A stretch of 64,000 nucleotides of DNA from Legionellaceae bacterium (GTDB lineage Bacteria > Pseudomonadota > Gammaproteobacteria > Legionellales > Legionellaceae), in the NCBI GenBank assembly GCA_029210265.1, contig JARGNP010000006.1, positions 1 through 64,000 of the forward strand, written 5' to 3'. Made by a program: the position numbers and the translations under genes. Below the pieces are notes generated by a model, which was not told the DNA's origin, did not search any database, and saw nothing but the letters and a program-made list of their open reading frames with translations. Positions 51,330 through 59,312 of this stretch are shown here, in pieces. Every line of letters begins with the position of its first letter. Position 1 is the stretch's first letter.

Positions 51330-51980
51330 ATGGTTAATAAAAAAGCGGTTAAAACGGATGAGCTGATTAATCAAGCAAAGGCTCTTCAGACTCGGCTTAA
51401 ATTGAACGATCGCAAAAATATGCCCCGTCCGGTTTTATTGGTGACCGCTGAAAATAACTTGAAAACAGCATCTTCTAAGGCAATAGAGCATATAAAAATT
51501 CGGTTGAAAAACCCTGAAGTAAAAGAAGAAGAAATACAGCAAGCCCAAGCTACATTAACAGCCATTAAGCAATGGCTGGATGATCCAACCAATGATAAGA
51601 CGCTTACTGCCGTGGCTAATGCTGCGGAAGAAGAGCGCAAACTATCTCCAAATCCCAAAGCAAAACATGATTGGGGCTATGTGGCATCGACGGTTGTAAC
51701 TTTAGCTGTGTGTTTATTACTTGCAGCTGCAGTGCTTGCAACCGTTGCTGGGATGTGTTTCGGGGCTGAGGTCGATCTAGTATCACCAACGATTCTTTTA
51801 TTCCCATGGGTGGATGGGGGCACATCTATACCACAGAAAGAGATGAAAAACACACCACAGCAAGAGATGAAAAACGCAGTGCAGAATATAAGAGATAACA
51901 GGCCAAAAGCAGAGGTGCAATCAGAGCACATGCCGAAGGAAGATGACGTGCGTGAGGCTTCAATCCCGCCTCCATCCTGA
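51330..51980 (+). CDS. Hypothetical single-span membrane protein
   Basis: 216 residues from ATG 51330, chosen because AGGGTGG ends 5 nt upstream. A charged helical N-terminus (~1-110, with coiled-coil-like KNPEVKEEEIQQAQATLTAI), one strong membrane span (VASTVVTLAVCLLLAAAVLA, ~125-150) and a polar tail with a direct repeat (PQKEMKN / PQQEMKN) and an end rich in Glu and Pro. No recognised domain. The organisation resembles membrane-targeted effectors, but evidence is weak. Confidence 0.55.
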   Translation: MVNKKAVKTDELINQAKALQTRLKLNDRKNMPRPVLLVTAENNLKTASSKAIEHIKIRLKNPEVKEEEIQQAQATLTAIKQWLDDPTNDKTLTAVANAAEEERKLSPNPKAKHDWGYVASTVVTLAVCLLLAAAVLATVAGMCFGAEVDLVSPTILLFPWVDGGTSIPQKEMKNTPQQEMKNAVQNIRDNRPKAEVQSEHMPKEDDVREASIPPPS

Positions 51981-52091
51981 TCTCACCCTGAAGCTGTTCG
52001 CGTGAAAAATTCATGCAGTCCTGCATTGCTGTTTTAGGCTATACTTAACGCATGATGGAAATTAAATAATGATCCAAGGAGTATGATCCCT

Positions 52092-52517
52092 ATGAAGATT
52101 CAAAAAGGGTTTACCATGATTGAGCTTGTTATGGTGATTTTAATTCTAGGTATTTTAGCCGTGGTGGCGATACCTCGATTTATTGAGTTACAAGCCAATG
52201 CTCAGCAAGCCGCAGTGGATGGCATGGCGAGTTCGCTTTTGTCAGTCAATATTGCGAATCAAGTTAACTGTTCATCGAGCGACCCTACGGTTGTCGAGGC
52301 AAAATGCATGAAAGTTTCCAAATGCTCAGATCTGGCTGTTTTAGTGAAGCCAGCTTTAAATTTGGGAGCCGCTGGGGCGGCGATAGCCGATATGTATAAT
52401 CTTGCTGTTGATAAGGCTGTTTTAGCAAATGGCCATGAAGTGACCTGTACTTTGCAATATAATAAAAAGGGTACAGCCTATACATCAACGTTTCCAGCAA
52501 CAGGGGCTGTTAATTAA
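52092..52517 (+). CDS. Type IV pilin-like prepilin
   Basis: 141 residues with a prepilin leader MKIQKG cleaved before FTMIELVMVILILGILAVVA, including the conserved Glu5 of the mature chain. Processing by PilD and assembly by type IV pilus or type II secretion machinery are expected. Two cysteine pairs lie in the globular part (VNCSSSDP, AKCMKVSKC, VTCTLQY). Start 52092 has AAGGA at ~10 nt; ATG 52083 is too close. It overlaps the convergent patatin gene by 8 nt. Whether it is a major pilin or pseudopilin cannot be told. Confidence 0.88.
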   Translation: MKIQKGFTMIELVMVILILGILAVVAIPRFIELQANAQQAAVDGMASSLLSVNIANQVNCSSSDPTVVEAKCMKVSKCSDLAVLVKPALNLGAAGAAIADMYNLAVDKAVLANGHEVTCTLQYNKKGTAYTSTFPATGAVN

Positions 52518-53619
52518 AAAACGCATGGAGATTTGCTTCTTGCGCAAGCGTGTCTTCATAGCCTAATTCAATTAATTCTTGAGCAAATTCTTTTTCAAAC
52601 AAAAGAAAACTCAATAAGTCGCCTGAGTGCTCTTGCGCACCGAGCATATTTAAACACACACGTAGCAAGGTTGGCATGGTTTGATATTTATCTTGGGCCA
52701 TCTTAGCCACGTTCATGCTTGGGCGCAGGTGGCACGTTTCAACAGGACGCCAAGGTGAGTGGCGTTTCTTCCAGATAGAAAGCAAACGTGCAATATCGTT
52801 CATACGGTTGACGTTTTCAATGTCGCGGTCAAGATTATCTAAAAATAAACCGTTCAGCATGTTACCTAAGATATGCGCAAACCCAATATCTTTACTTTGT
52901 AGCTTTTCAGGCTGAATGGCTGAAGGAACCGGGCGCGTGCCAATAATTAAAATTTTCTCGACATGGAAGCGTAGCGGGCCACGCAAAGGTGAAACTAACC
53001 CCATGCTGCCGTCACCGTAGTGTAAGCCATTGACCGGTACGGTAGGAAAAAAGAGGGGTAAGGCACTCGATGCGAGAATATGCTCGGCTCGTAGTGCTGT
53101 GCGTTGGCTTGTATGGCGTGGGTAGAACCAATCATCAAAATGAGGGGCGTGATGTTGATAAAACGAAACCGTGCGCTGTGTTTCATAGCAGTTTGTGATG
53201 ACTTCCATGGTTTCGAGTAAGCCGTCTTCTATATTTTGATGAATTTTTTCAAAATCAATATGGCTTTGTATAAAACTATGCAACGGTGCAGTGTCGAGCA
53301 GGTAGCCCGATTTACGTTGCTTGAGCATAAACCGCGTTAAGTTGCGCGCAACGGATTTACCGAGTTCGTAATTACTCGCGTTATAAATTTCTTGGCAATG
53401 AATGTTGTGCCATAATGCCTCGAGTTTTTCGACAGCAAGGCCAAAATCGTCAGCATTCTCCGCTAAAACAGCCGCGTTGATGCTGCCAACGCTGACGCCG
53501 CTTATCATGCTAAAGGGAAGCGTTTTGCTTTTAAATATGTGATGGATAGCTTTCAGGACACCTGCTTGATAAGCTCCGCGAGCGCCGCCACCGGCCAAAT
53601 AAAGTGCTGTTTTAGCCAT
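52510..53619 (-). CDS. Patatin-like phospholipase
   Basis: 369 residues. Oxyanion loop GGGARGAYQAGVL (~10-22), nucleophile elbow GVSVGSINAAV (Ser ~45) and the catalytic Asp in YGDGSMG (~208; DGS instead of the usual DGG/DGA) form the Ser-Asp dyad. The C-terminal ~130 residues are helical. No signal peptide. Such enzymes hydrolyse phospholipids; Legionella uses several (VipD, Pat family) in host cells, while RssA-like relatives are ordinary bacterial proteins. The choice between these roles is open. Confidence 0.88.
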   Translation of the reverse strand: MAKTALYLAGGGARGAYQAGVLKAIHHIFKSKTLPFSMISGVSVGSINAAVLAENADDFGLAVEKLEALWHNIHCQEIYNASNYELGKSVARNLTRFMLKQRKSGYLLDTAPLHSFIQSHIDFEKIHQNIEDGLLETMEVITNCYETQRTVSFYQHHAPHFDDWFYPRHTSQRTALRAEHILASSALPLFFPTVPVNGLHYGDGSMGLVSPLRGPLRFHVEKILIIGTRPVPSAIQPEKLQSKDIGFAHILGNMLNGLFLDNLDRDIENVNRMNDIARLLSIWKKRHSPWRPVETCHLRPSMNVAKMAQDKYQTMPTLLRVCLNMLGAQEHSGDLLSFLLFEKEFAQELIELGYEDTLAQEANLHAFFN

Positions 53620-53706
53620 ACATACGTTCCGTGTAATAATTATTATTATTTATATCAGGTCTATGTAGGAACTATAGTTGAGAGGGTGGGCTAATATCAA
53701 GTGAAG

Positions 53707-54402
53707 TTACCAATTTAGCGTGGTTTTTACGAAAGGAATGGTAATTTTTCGTTGTGCGGCAAGTGAAGCGCGATCGAGACGGTCAAGTAAAGTATGTAAA
53801 TCATGCATATTACGTGCGCTACGGTTGACTAGAAATTGAGCTACGGGCTCGGGTAATTCGAAGCCCCGTTTACGCGCTTGTGCGCGCAGGGTTTTAATTT
53901 TATCGCTGTCGTTCAGCTCGTGGACCTGCATGACGAGGCAGGATGTTAAACGCGACCGCAAGTCAGCGAGTGCAATGGGCGTGTGCTGCGGGGGAAGAGA
54001 GCTTGCGATAATCATGGTGTTTGTTCCAGCATCGCGAACACGGTTATACAAATGAAATAAAGCTTCTTCCCAAGCGGCGTGGCCGGTAATGGCATCAAGT
54101 TCATCGATACAAAGCAGTTGATGAGCATCTAAATCATGGATAACCGTAGGGTCCCATGTTTTAAGGGTGTCTAATGGCAGATAAAAGCTTGACTTATCTT
54201 GCCCCAAGAGTTGTTGGCAGCATGCTTGTAAAAGATGTGACTTGCCGCTTCCTGCGGGTCCCCATAGGTAAATAAAACGTTCGCCTGTGCCGGAGAGCGT
54301 GGATGTAAGTTCTTGTTGAAGTAATGTATTTTCACCCCAGCCGAAATCAGCAAAGGTTGCTTCGAGGTTGGGTTGAATGGCCAGGGCGAGTTGATGGTTC
54401 AT
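53707..54402 (-). CDS. hda: DnaA regulatory inactivator Hda-like
   Basis: A DnaA-related AAA+ protein of ~231 residues lacking the DNA-binding domain. Walker A GPAGSGKSHLLQACC (~46-60), Walker B LLCIDELDAI (~98) and the C-terminal sensor region (RSARNMHDLHTLLDRLDRAS) match Hda, which promotes hydrolysis of DnaA-ATP with the beta clamp. ATG 54402 overlaps the pgsA stop (ATGA), fixing the start and showing coupling. An N-terminal clamp-binding QLALAIQPN motif (QL-x-L type) supports Hda. Confidence 0.92.
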   Translation of the reverse strand: MNHQLALAIQPNLEATFADFGWGENTLLQQELTSTLSGTGERFIYLWGPAGSGKSHLLQACCQQLLGQDKSSFYLPLDTLKTWDPTVIHDLDAHQLLCIDELDAITGHAAWEEALFHLYNRVRDAGTNTMIIASSLPPQHTPIALADLRSRLTSCLVMQVHELNDSDKIKTLRAQARKRGFELPEPVAQFLVNRSARNMHDLHTLLDRLDRASLAAQRKITIPFVKTTLNW

Positions 54403-54971
54403 TGGGGCGTCGGCGTGCTGGCAAATGCATGTTTGGCGCCCGTCCAAAAATAGTCGATGTAACTTGTTGTTGTCGTTAGGCTGGTCAAGCTAATTAAGAT
54501 ATAGGTCAGCGTGGTTGCGTGCGGTATGGTGTTGACAAACGCGAGCTTGGTTAAGCAAAAAACAACGAGGCCGAGCTGTAAGGCGGTGTTAATTTTACTG
54601 AGTACCGTGGGTTTAAATTCAATACGTTGTTGAGGAACAAAGCGATGCCAGGTGAGTACGCCGAGAGATATGGTGACATCGCGACAAAATACGAGAATCA
54701 CAAGCCACCAGGGAAGTTGTTTTATGAGCGCGAGCGAAACAAAACTGGAGGCGATTAATAACTTATCAGCTAAAGGGTCAATAAAAGAACCAAATCGGCT
54801 TTGCCAATGAAAGGTTCGCGCAAGCCAACCGTCGAAGCCATCGGTGAGGCCTGCCAATATAAATATATAGAGTGCGCCGCTGTAGTTTGCCTGATGCAAA
54901 TACATAAGAAAAGGAGCGATCAGGACGAACCGGGTTAGGGTGAACGCGTTAGGCAAGTATTTCAGTATCAT
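54399..54971 (-). CDS. pgsA: CDP-diacylglycerol-glycerol-3-phosphate phosphatidyltransferase-like
   Basis: A ~190-residue CDP-alcohol phosphatidyltransferase of the inner membrane. The family motif DG-x2-AR-x8-G-x3-D-x3-D is seen in DGFDGWLART ... FGSFIDPLADK (~45-74), and about five spans are present. It should make phosphatidylglycerol phosphate, though cardiolipin-type relatives share the motif. ATG 54971 is preferred over an upstream TTG. It is coupled to hda by a 4-nt overlap. Confidence 0.85.
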   Translation of the reverse strand: MILKYLPNAFTLTRFVLIAPFLMYLHQANYSGALYIFILAGLTDGFDGWLARTFHWQSRFGSFIDPLADKLLIASSFVSLALIKQLPWWLVILVFCRDVTISLGVLTWHRFVPQQRIEFKPTVLSKINTALQLGLVVFCLTKLAFVNTIPHATTLTYILISLTSLTTTTSYIDYFWTGAKHAFASTPTPQ

Positions 54972-55127
54972 GAACCCCAAGAACCATTATATAATATTGC
55001 GGTCGAATAGGGTCAAATACTACCAAAGGCTGGATAATATGTCACGTATAAAATAATTTCACTGAGGTGTTAGAGGCTTATATAAGATATTTGAGGGGAT
55101 AAAAAAACAAAAAAAATCATGAAACGC

Positions 55128-55156
55128 TTGTGACTTGCTCGGGATTTAGTTAGAAT
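55128..55156 (+). promoter_or_regulatory. Probable sigma-70 promoter of rplM-rpsI
   Basis: TTGTGA (55128-55133), 17-bp spacer, TAGAAT (55151-55156), 50 nt before the rplM start. GC-rich CGCCCG follows the -10, a discriminator typical of stringently controlled ribosomal promoters. Confidence 0.65.
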
Positions 55157-55205
55157 CGCCCGTTCAGCAGTATTGCAAAAACTTTTAGGCGTACGGAGTC
55201 AGCAC

Positions 55206-55640
55206 ATGAAAACCTATAGTGCCAAGGCCGCCGATGTAAATCGGGGTTGGTATATTATTGATGCGAGTGAGCAAGTATTGGGTCGTCTTGCGACCGAGGC
55301 CGCGCGTCGTCTTCGCGGAAAACATAAGGCCGAATATACCCCGCATGTAGATACAGGGGATTACATCATTGTCATTAATGCAGAAAAAGTTGCAGTGACA
55401 GGGCGTAAATTTAAAGATAAAACTTATTATTCTCACTCTGGGTATCCAGGTGGGCTTAAACAAATCCAGTTTGATAAACTGCAAGAGAAGAATCCGACCA
55501 AGATTATTGAACTTGCAATTAAAGGGATGCTTCCTAAGAACTCATTGGGTCGTGATATGTACCGCAAGCTTAAAGTGTATGCCGGTTCAGAGCACCCACA
55601 TGAAGCGCAGCAACCTACAAAACTTGAGATTGAGGGGTAA
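55206..55640 (+). CDS. rplM: 50S ribosomal protein L13
   Basis: 144 residues starting [24 protein letters not shown] precedes this ATG by 8 nt, and an upstream in-frame start would add a foreign 11 residues. Conserved blocks: [48 protein letters not shown] and [20 protein letters not shown]. It is an early-assembly protein of the large subunit. rpsI follows 4 nt later, the conserved rplM-rpsI pair. Confidence 0.97.
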   Translation: MKTYSAKAADVNRGWYIIDASEQVLGRLATEAARRLRGKHKAEYTPHVDTGDYIIVINAEKVAVTGRKFKDKTYYSHSGYPGGLKQIQFDKLQEKNPTKIIELAIKGMLPKNSLGRDMYRKLKVYAGSEHPHEAQQPTKLEIEG

Positions 55641-55644
55641 TAAT

Positions 55645-56088
55645 ATGGCTGAATTAGCACAGCATTACGGAACCGGCCGTCGCAAAAGTTCGACAGCTCG
55701 TGTTTTTCTTCGTCCAGGGAAAGGCAATATTGTTGTTAACCAACGCCCTGTCGCCGACTATTTTGGTCGTGAGACAGCTTGCATGTTGGTTCGCCAGCCG
55801 CTTGAAACGGTTGACGTACTTGCGCGATTTGATGTGTACGCTACGGTAAAAGGTGGCGGTATTTCAGGTCAAGCTGGTGCCGTTCGCTTAGGCATTGCAC
55901 GCGCTTTAGTTTCTTATGATGAAGAAGGTGATGCGGGTGAAGGTAGCGAAGCTCGAGGATTGAATCCAGATTCATACCGACGTCAATTAAGAACCCGTGG
56001 TTTGTTAACACGTGATTCACGTTGTGTTGAACGGAAAAAAGTGGGTCTGCGAAAAGCACGTCGCGCAACCCAATACTCGAAACGATAA
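55645..56088 (+). CDS. rpsI: 30S ribosomal protein S9 with internal insertion
   Basis: 147 residues, about 17 longer than Escherichia coli S9. Ends are canonical ([40 protein letters not shown], and the tRNA-contacting tail ATQYSKR). Between SYDEE (~93) and [13 protein letters not shown] lies an extra Gly/Glu-rich segment, [17 protein letters not shown], where S9 normally has a short YDESLR turn. The reading frame is clean on both sides, so this is a true insertion. A GAGGGG ribosome site overlaps the rplM stop. Confidence 0.95.
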   Translation: MAELAQHYGTGRRKSSTARVFLRPGKGNIVVNQRPVADYFGRETACMLVRQPLETVDVLARFDVYATVKGGGISGQAGAVRLGIARALVSYDEEGDAGEGSEARGLNPDSYRRQLRTRGLLTRDSRCVERKKVGLRKARRATQYSKR

Positions 56089-56105
56089 AGCTTCGTTTTG
56101 TGTGG

Positions 56106-56131
56106 CCCCGCCTTGTTGCGGGGTTTTTTTT
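56106..56131 (+). terminator. Rho-independent terminator after rpsI
   Basis: CCCCGC, 6-nt loop CTTGTT, GCGGGG, then eight T, 18 nt after the rpsI stop. A clear intrinsic terminator of the rplM-rpsI operon. Confidence 0.9.
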
Positions 56132-56151
56132 ACCACTTTTTTGATAAATTG

Positions 56152-56160
56152 TGGTATAAT
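56152..56160 (+). promoter_or_regulatory. Extended -10 promoter upstream of sspA
   Basis: TGGTATAAT: a perfect TATAAT with the TGn extension, 65 nt before the sspA start. No good -35 at standard distance, as usual for extended -10 promoters. Confidence 0.65.
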
Positions 56161-56224
56161 AAGCCTCCCAACGATTGACTATTACTAATTGTTGCTAAAT
56201 ATTTGGTAATTTATAGGAGTGAGG

Positions 56225-56854
56225 ATGGCTATTATTGCAAAACGTACCGTCATGTCATTGTATTCTGATTCTGGCGATGTCTACAGTCACCAGGTTCGAA
56301 TTGTACTGGCTGAAAAAGGTGTCAATGTTGACATTATTCCTGCGAAAGACGGCTCGCTTCCCGAAGAACTATCGGCAGTTAATCCCTATAATACGGTTCC
56401 AACGTTGATTGATCGAGAGCTTGTTTTGTATGAAGCGCCGATTATCATGGAATATTTGGATGAACGTTTTCCGCATCCTCCGTTATTGCCTGTTTATCCG
56501 GTTGCGCGTGCTGAAACACGAAAAATGATGTATCGCATTGAGCAGGATTGGTATTCTTTACTTCATAATATTCAGGCGGGTGGTTCGGATGAAGAGCTTA
56601 CAACCTGTCGAGAAAGTTTAAGTGAAAGTTTAAGTAGCTTAGAGCCTATTTTTGCAGATAAACCTTTTTTCTTGAGTGACGAGCATTCAATGCTTGATTG
56701 CGCTTTAGCGCCGTTGCTTTGGCGTTTGCCGATGTTAGGTGTTGAATTGCCAGCCGATGCCATTGCTTTGCAAGCTTATATGGAGCGGCTGTTTGAGCGC
56801 GATGCTTTTCAAAGTAGTTTAACTGATGCTGAGCGGCAGCTAAGGGTGGCTTAG
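56225..56854 (+). CDS. sspA: Stringent starvation protein A
   Basis: A 209-residue GST-fold protein that binds RNA polymerase and affects stationary-phase and virulence gene expression in gammaproteobacteria. Thioredoxin-like N-terminus (TVMSLYSDSGDVYSHQVRIV, VNPYNTVPTLIDRELVLYEA) and helical C-terminus (LDCALAPLLWRLPMLGVELP) are typical. ATG 56225 follows AGGAG by 5 nt. sspB follows 2 nt later, as in Escherichia coli, and the upstream rpsI position is also conserved. In Francisella and relatives SspA-type proteins control pathogenicity genes. Confidence 0.95.
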   Translation: MAIIAKRTVMSLYSDSGDVYSHQVRIVLAEKGVNVDIIPAKDGSLPEELSAVNPYNTVPTLIDRELVLYEAPIIMEYLDERFPHPPLLPVYPVARAETRKMMYRIEQDWYSLLHNIQAGGSDEELTTCRESLSESLSSLEPIFADKPFFLSDEHSMLDCALAPLLWRLPMLGVELPADAIALQAYMERLFERDAFQSSLTDAERQLRVA

Positions 56855-56856
56855 TC

Positions 56857-57276
56857 ATGAGTATGACCTCAAGCAGGCCTTATTTGATTCGTTCGATTTA
56901 TGATTGGATTGTTGATAATGCATTAACACCTTACATTCTTGTGAACGCGGAGTACCCAGGTGTGGAAATCCCGCTTGAATTTGTGAGTGGTGGTCGTGTT
57001 ATCTTAAATATTTCTCCTGATTCATGCCGAGGCTTGCATCTTGATAACGATCGTATTGTGTTCACCACACGCTTTTCTGGTCGAACAGTGCAGTTGGCGA
57101 TGGGGCCCGGCGCTGTGATGGCAATTTATGCCAAAGAGAACGGACGCGGTATGGAGTTTGGTGAGGAAGACGGCGATTTACCTCCAACAGGTGAGGGAGA
57201 CGGCTCTCAATATGGTACGGGTACAGGCACAGGCAGCAAAGGACGCAACAAACCAGCTTTGCGCTTGGTTAAATAG
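56857..57276 (+). CDS. sspB: ClpXP protease specificity-enhancing factor
   Basis: 139 residues. The adaptor delivers ssrA-tagged proteins to ClpXP. The folded part opens SSRPYLIRSIYDWIVDNALT and includes TPYILVNAEYPGVEIPLEF, ISPDSCRGLHLDNDRIVFTT and RFSGRTVQLAMGPGAVMAIY. A Gly/acidic linker (~100-128) leads to the ClpX-binding tail RNKPALRLVK. The tail is conserved in form with Escherichia coli SspB. It is coupled to sspA with a 2-nt gap. Confidence 0.95.
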   Translation: MSMTSSRPYLIRSIYDWIVDNALTPYILVNAEYPGVEIPLEFVSGGRVILNISPDSCRGLHLDNDRIVFTTRFSGRTVQLAMGPGAVMAIYAKENGRGMEFGEEDGDLPPTGEGDGSQYGTGTGTGSKGRNKPALRLVK

Positions 57277-57315
57277 TTACACGGATATTTTCCGTATGCT
57301 TTAAGGTTTGTGTGC

Positions 57316-57789
57316 ATGAAAATGTGCTTTGAATTACCGAATGAACAAGCGACCGATGCGCTAGCGAATACGTTAGCGCATAGCTTAACATCACCTTCCA
57401 TTTTAACATTTTCTGGCGAGCTCGGTGCGGGGAAAACCGCGCTGGTTCGAAGTATGCTTCGGGCGCTAGGTGTTACTTCTACCATAAAAAGTCCGACATT
57501 TTCTGTTGTTGAAAGTTATCAACTCGCTGATTATTCAGTGCATCATTTTGATCTATACCGTATGAGTGACGAAACTGAGCTTGAAGCTATTGGGGTTCGA
57601 GATTATTTTTCATCGGATGCTGTTTGCTGTGTTGAATGGCCCGAACGCGCACCTTACTTGTTGGCCCAGGTCGATGTAAGCTTTGTCTTTAAATTTAATC
57701 TTGATCATGATGGACGAACCTTGATTGCAACCGCTTCAAGTGAGCGCGGACGAGCGTTATTAACTTGCCTAGGGAGGGCGCAGGGATGA
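57316..57789 (+). CDS. tsaE: tRNA threonylcarbamoyladenosine biosynthesis ATPase TsaE
   Basis: About 157 residues. Part of the TsaBDE complex for t6A37 in ANN-decoding tRNAs. P-loop GELGAGKTALVRSML (~34-48), switch-like TIKSPTFSVVESY and HFDLYRM (~78-84), and CCVEWPERA are the family marks. Start is ATG 57316 (AAGG about 9 nt upstream) or 57322. The stop overlaps the amidase start (ATGA), opening the tsaE-ami-mutL-miaA cluster. Confidence 0.94.
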   Translation: MKMCFELPNEQATDALANTLAHSLTSPSILTFSGELGAGKTALVRSMLRALGVTSTIKSPTFSVVESYQLADYSVHHFDLYRMSDETELEAIGVRDYFSSDAVCCVEWPERAPYLLAQVDVSFVFKFNLDHDGRTLIATASSERGRALLTCLGRAQG

Positions 57790-59312
57790 AGATGTTTTGG
57801 TGTCTTATGGGCTTATTGGTTTCTTCGGTGGGATGTGCTGCGAGTTTGGACGCGGTGGCTGTTCACGAAGATAAAAACCATGTTTTAGTTCGGTTTAAAT
57901 TATCGGATGCTTTTGAATATAAAGTATTTACGCTTCCGAATCCTAACCGTATTATTCTTGATTTTCCGTCGGTAAAAGATAAGGTTCATGGGGCGGCACG
58001 AGAAGGTGGACAACAGCTGGTTTCTGGTATGCGAACAGGACGTTCAAGTACAGAAACGCTTCGGGTGGTGTTTGATGCAACGCGTCCTATGCGTGTTGTA
58101 CATGTGGGTTTATCGAAAAAGCGCGGAACCCATGAATTAATTTTAGAATTGGAACCTCAAGACACATCGAAACGGCCTGTTGTTACTTCAAACACGAATA
58201 TTAAATCGATAACAAAAAAAATGCCAACTAAACCTGTGCAAGCACCAGCGCCGGAGATTAAAAAAGTAGCTGTAGTTAAGAAAGCTCCTGAAGTTAAAAA
58301 AGTAGCGGTGGTTAAGAAAGCCCCTGAGATTAAGAAGGCTCCTGAAGTTAAAAAAATAGCGGTGGTTAAGAAAGCTCCTGAGCTTAAGCCCATCGTAGCC
58401 CAACATGCACCACCTAAGGTATTGCGTGATGTAGTGGTTGTTCTTGATCCTGGGCATGGCGGTAAAGATCCAGGTGCTTTGGGTGTACGAAAAAGCCAAG
58501 AAAAACGCATTGTTTTAGAGATTGCTAAGAAATTAAAAAAACTGATCGACCGACAGCCGGGCATGCGGGCTGTTTTGACGCGTGACGGTGATTATTATTT
58601 AGGGCTTCGTGAGCGTTTAAATATTGCGCGTAAACATGAAGGCGATGTATTTGTTTCGATTCATGCCGATGCTTTTATTAGCTCTAAATCTAAAGGTGTG
58701 TCTGTGTTTGCTTTATCTCAGCGTGGGGCAACCAGTGAAGCTGCACAGTGGCTTGCTGAGAAAGAGAATCATTCAGAATTAGGCGGGGTTGATCTCTCGG
58801 GCTTGGATGATGAAAATGATTTGATTCGTACGGTATTGATTGATTTATCACAAACGGCGACAACCACGGCAAGTGTTCAAATGGGATCGCAAGTACTGAC
58901 ACGCTTAGATCATGTCACCAGCTTGCATAGCAATAAAGTGGAACAAGCTCGCTTTGTGGTCTTAAAATCACCAGATATTCCATCGATTCTGGTTGAGACG
59001 GGGTTTATTTCGAACGCAAAAGAAGAGAAAAACTTAAACGATCCACGTTATCAAGCACGTATAACACAAGCGATGTTTGAAGGGCTAAAAAAATACTTTT
59101 GGAATCATCCGCCACATGGAACGCGCTTTGAAGTCATGGCGAATGCGCATCTGCATGTGGTGCGCGCAGGTGATACATTGCCTGTGGTCGCTGAGCGGTA
59201 CAAGGTTGCTGAGGCTGATTTGGTGATGTTGAATGGCATACAGGGCGTACGTATTTCTCCGGGGCAAAAATTAAGCATTCCGAAACGCACTTTGGATAAA
59301 GCTTCTGCATGA
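57786..59312 (+). CDS. N-acetylmuramoyl-L-alanine amidase (AmiB/C-like) with AMIN and LysM domains
   Basis: 508 residues. A signal peptide (CLMGLLVSSVGCAAS) precedes an AMIN domain (~22-125, septal targeting), a Lys/Pro/Val repeat linker (~150-205, units like KKAPEVKKVAVV repeated about five times), an Amidase_3 zinc domain (VVVLDPGHGGKDPGALG with zinc His ~225, FVSIHADAF, and VETGFISNAKEE with the catalytic Glu) and a C-terminal LysM (HVVRAGDTLPVVAERYKV, ~460-503). It splits septal peptidoglycan. Start is fixed by the ATGA overlap with tsaE. Confidence 0.95.
   Translation: MKMFWCLMGLLVSSVGCAASLDAVAVHEDKNHVLVRFKLSDAFEYKVFTLPNPNRIILDFPSVKDKVHGAAREGGQQLVSGMRTGRSSTETLRVVFDATRPMRVVHVGLSKKRGTHELILELEPQDTSKRPVVTSNTNIKSITKKMPTKPVQAPAPEIKKVAVVKKAPEVKKVAVVKKAPEIKKAPEVKKIAVVKKAPELKPIVAQHAPPKVLRDVVVVLDPGHGGKDPGALGVRKSQEKRIVLEIAKKLKKLIDRQPGMRAVLTRDGDYYLGLRERLNIARKHEGDVFVSIHADAFISSKSKGVSVFALSQRGATSEAAQWLAEKENHSELGGVDLSGLDDENDLIRTVLIDLSQTATTTASVQMGSQVLTRLDHVTSLHSNKVEQARFVVLKSPDIPSILVETGFISNAKEEKNLNDPRYQARITQAMFEGLKKYFWNHPPHGTRFEVMANAHLHVVRAGDTLPVVAERYKVAEADLVMLNGIQGVRISPGQKLSIPKRTLDKASA

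Noticed and set aside
55450-55644. Longer S9 beginning inside rplM
   Set aside because: The added residues are an out-of-frame reading of rplM; ATG 55645 has GAGGGG upstream and gives the canonical N-terminus.
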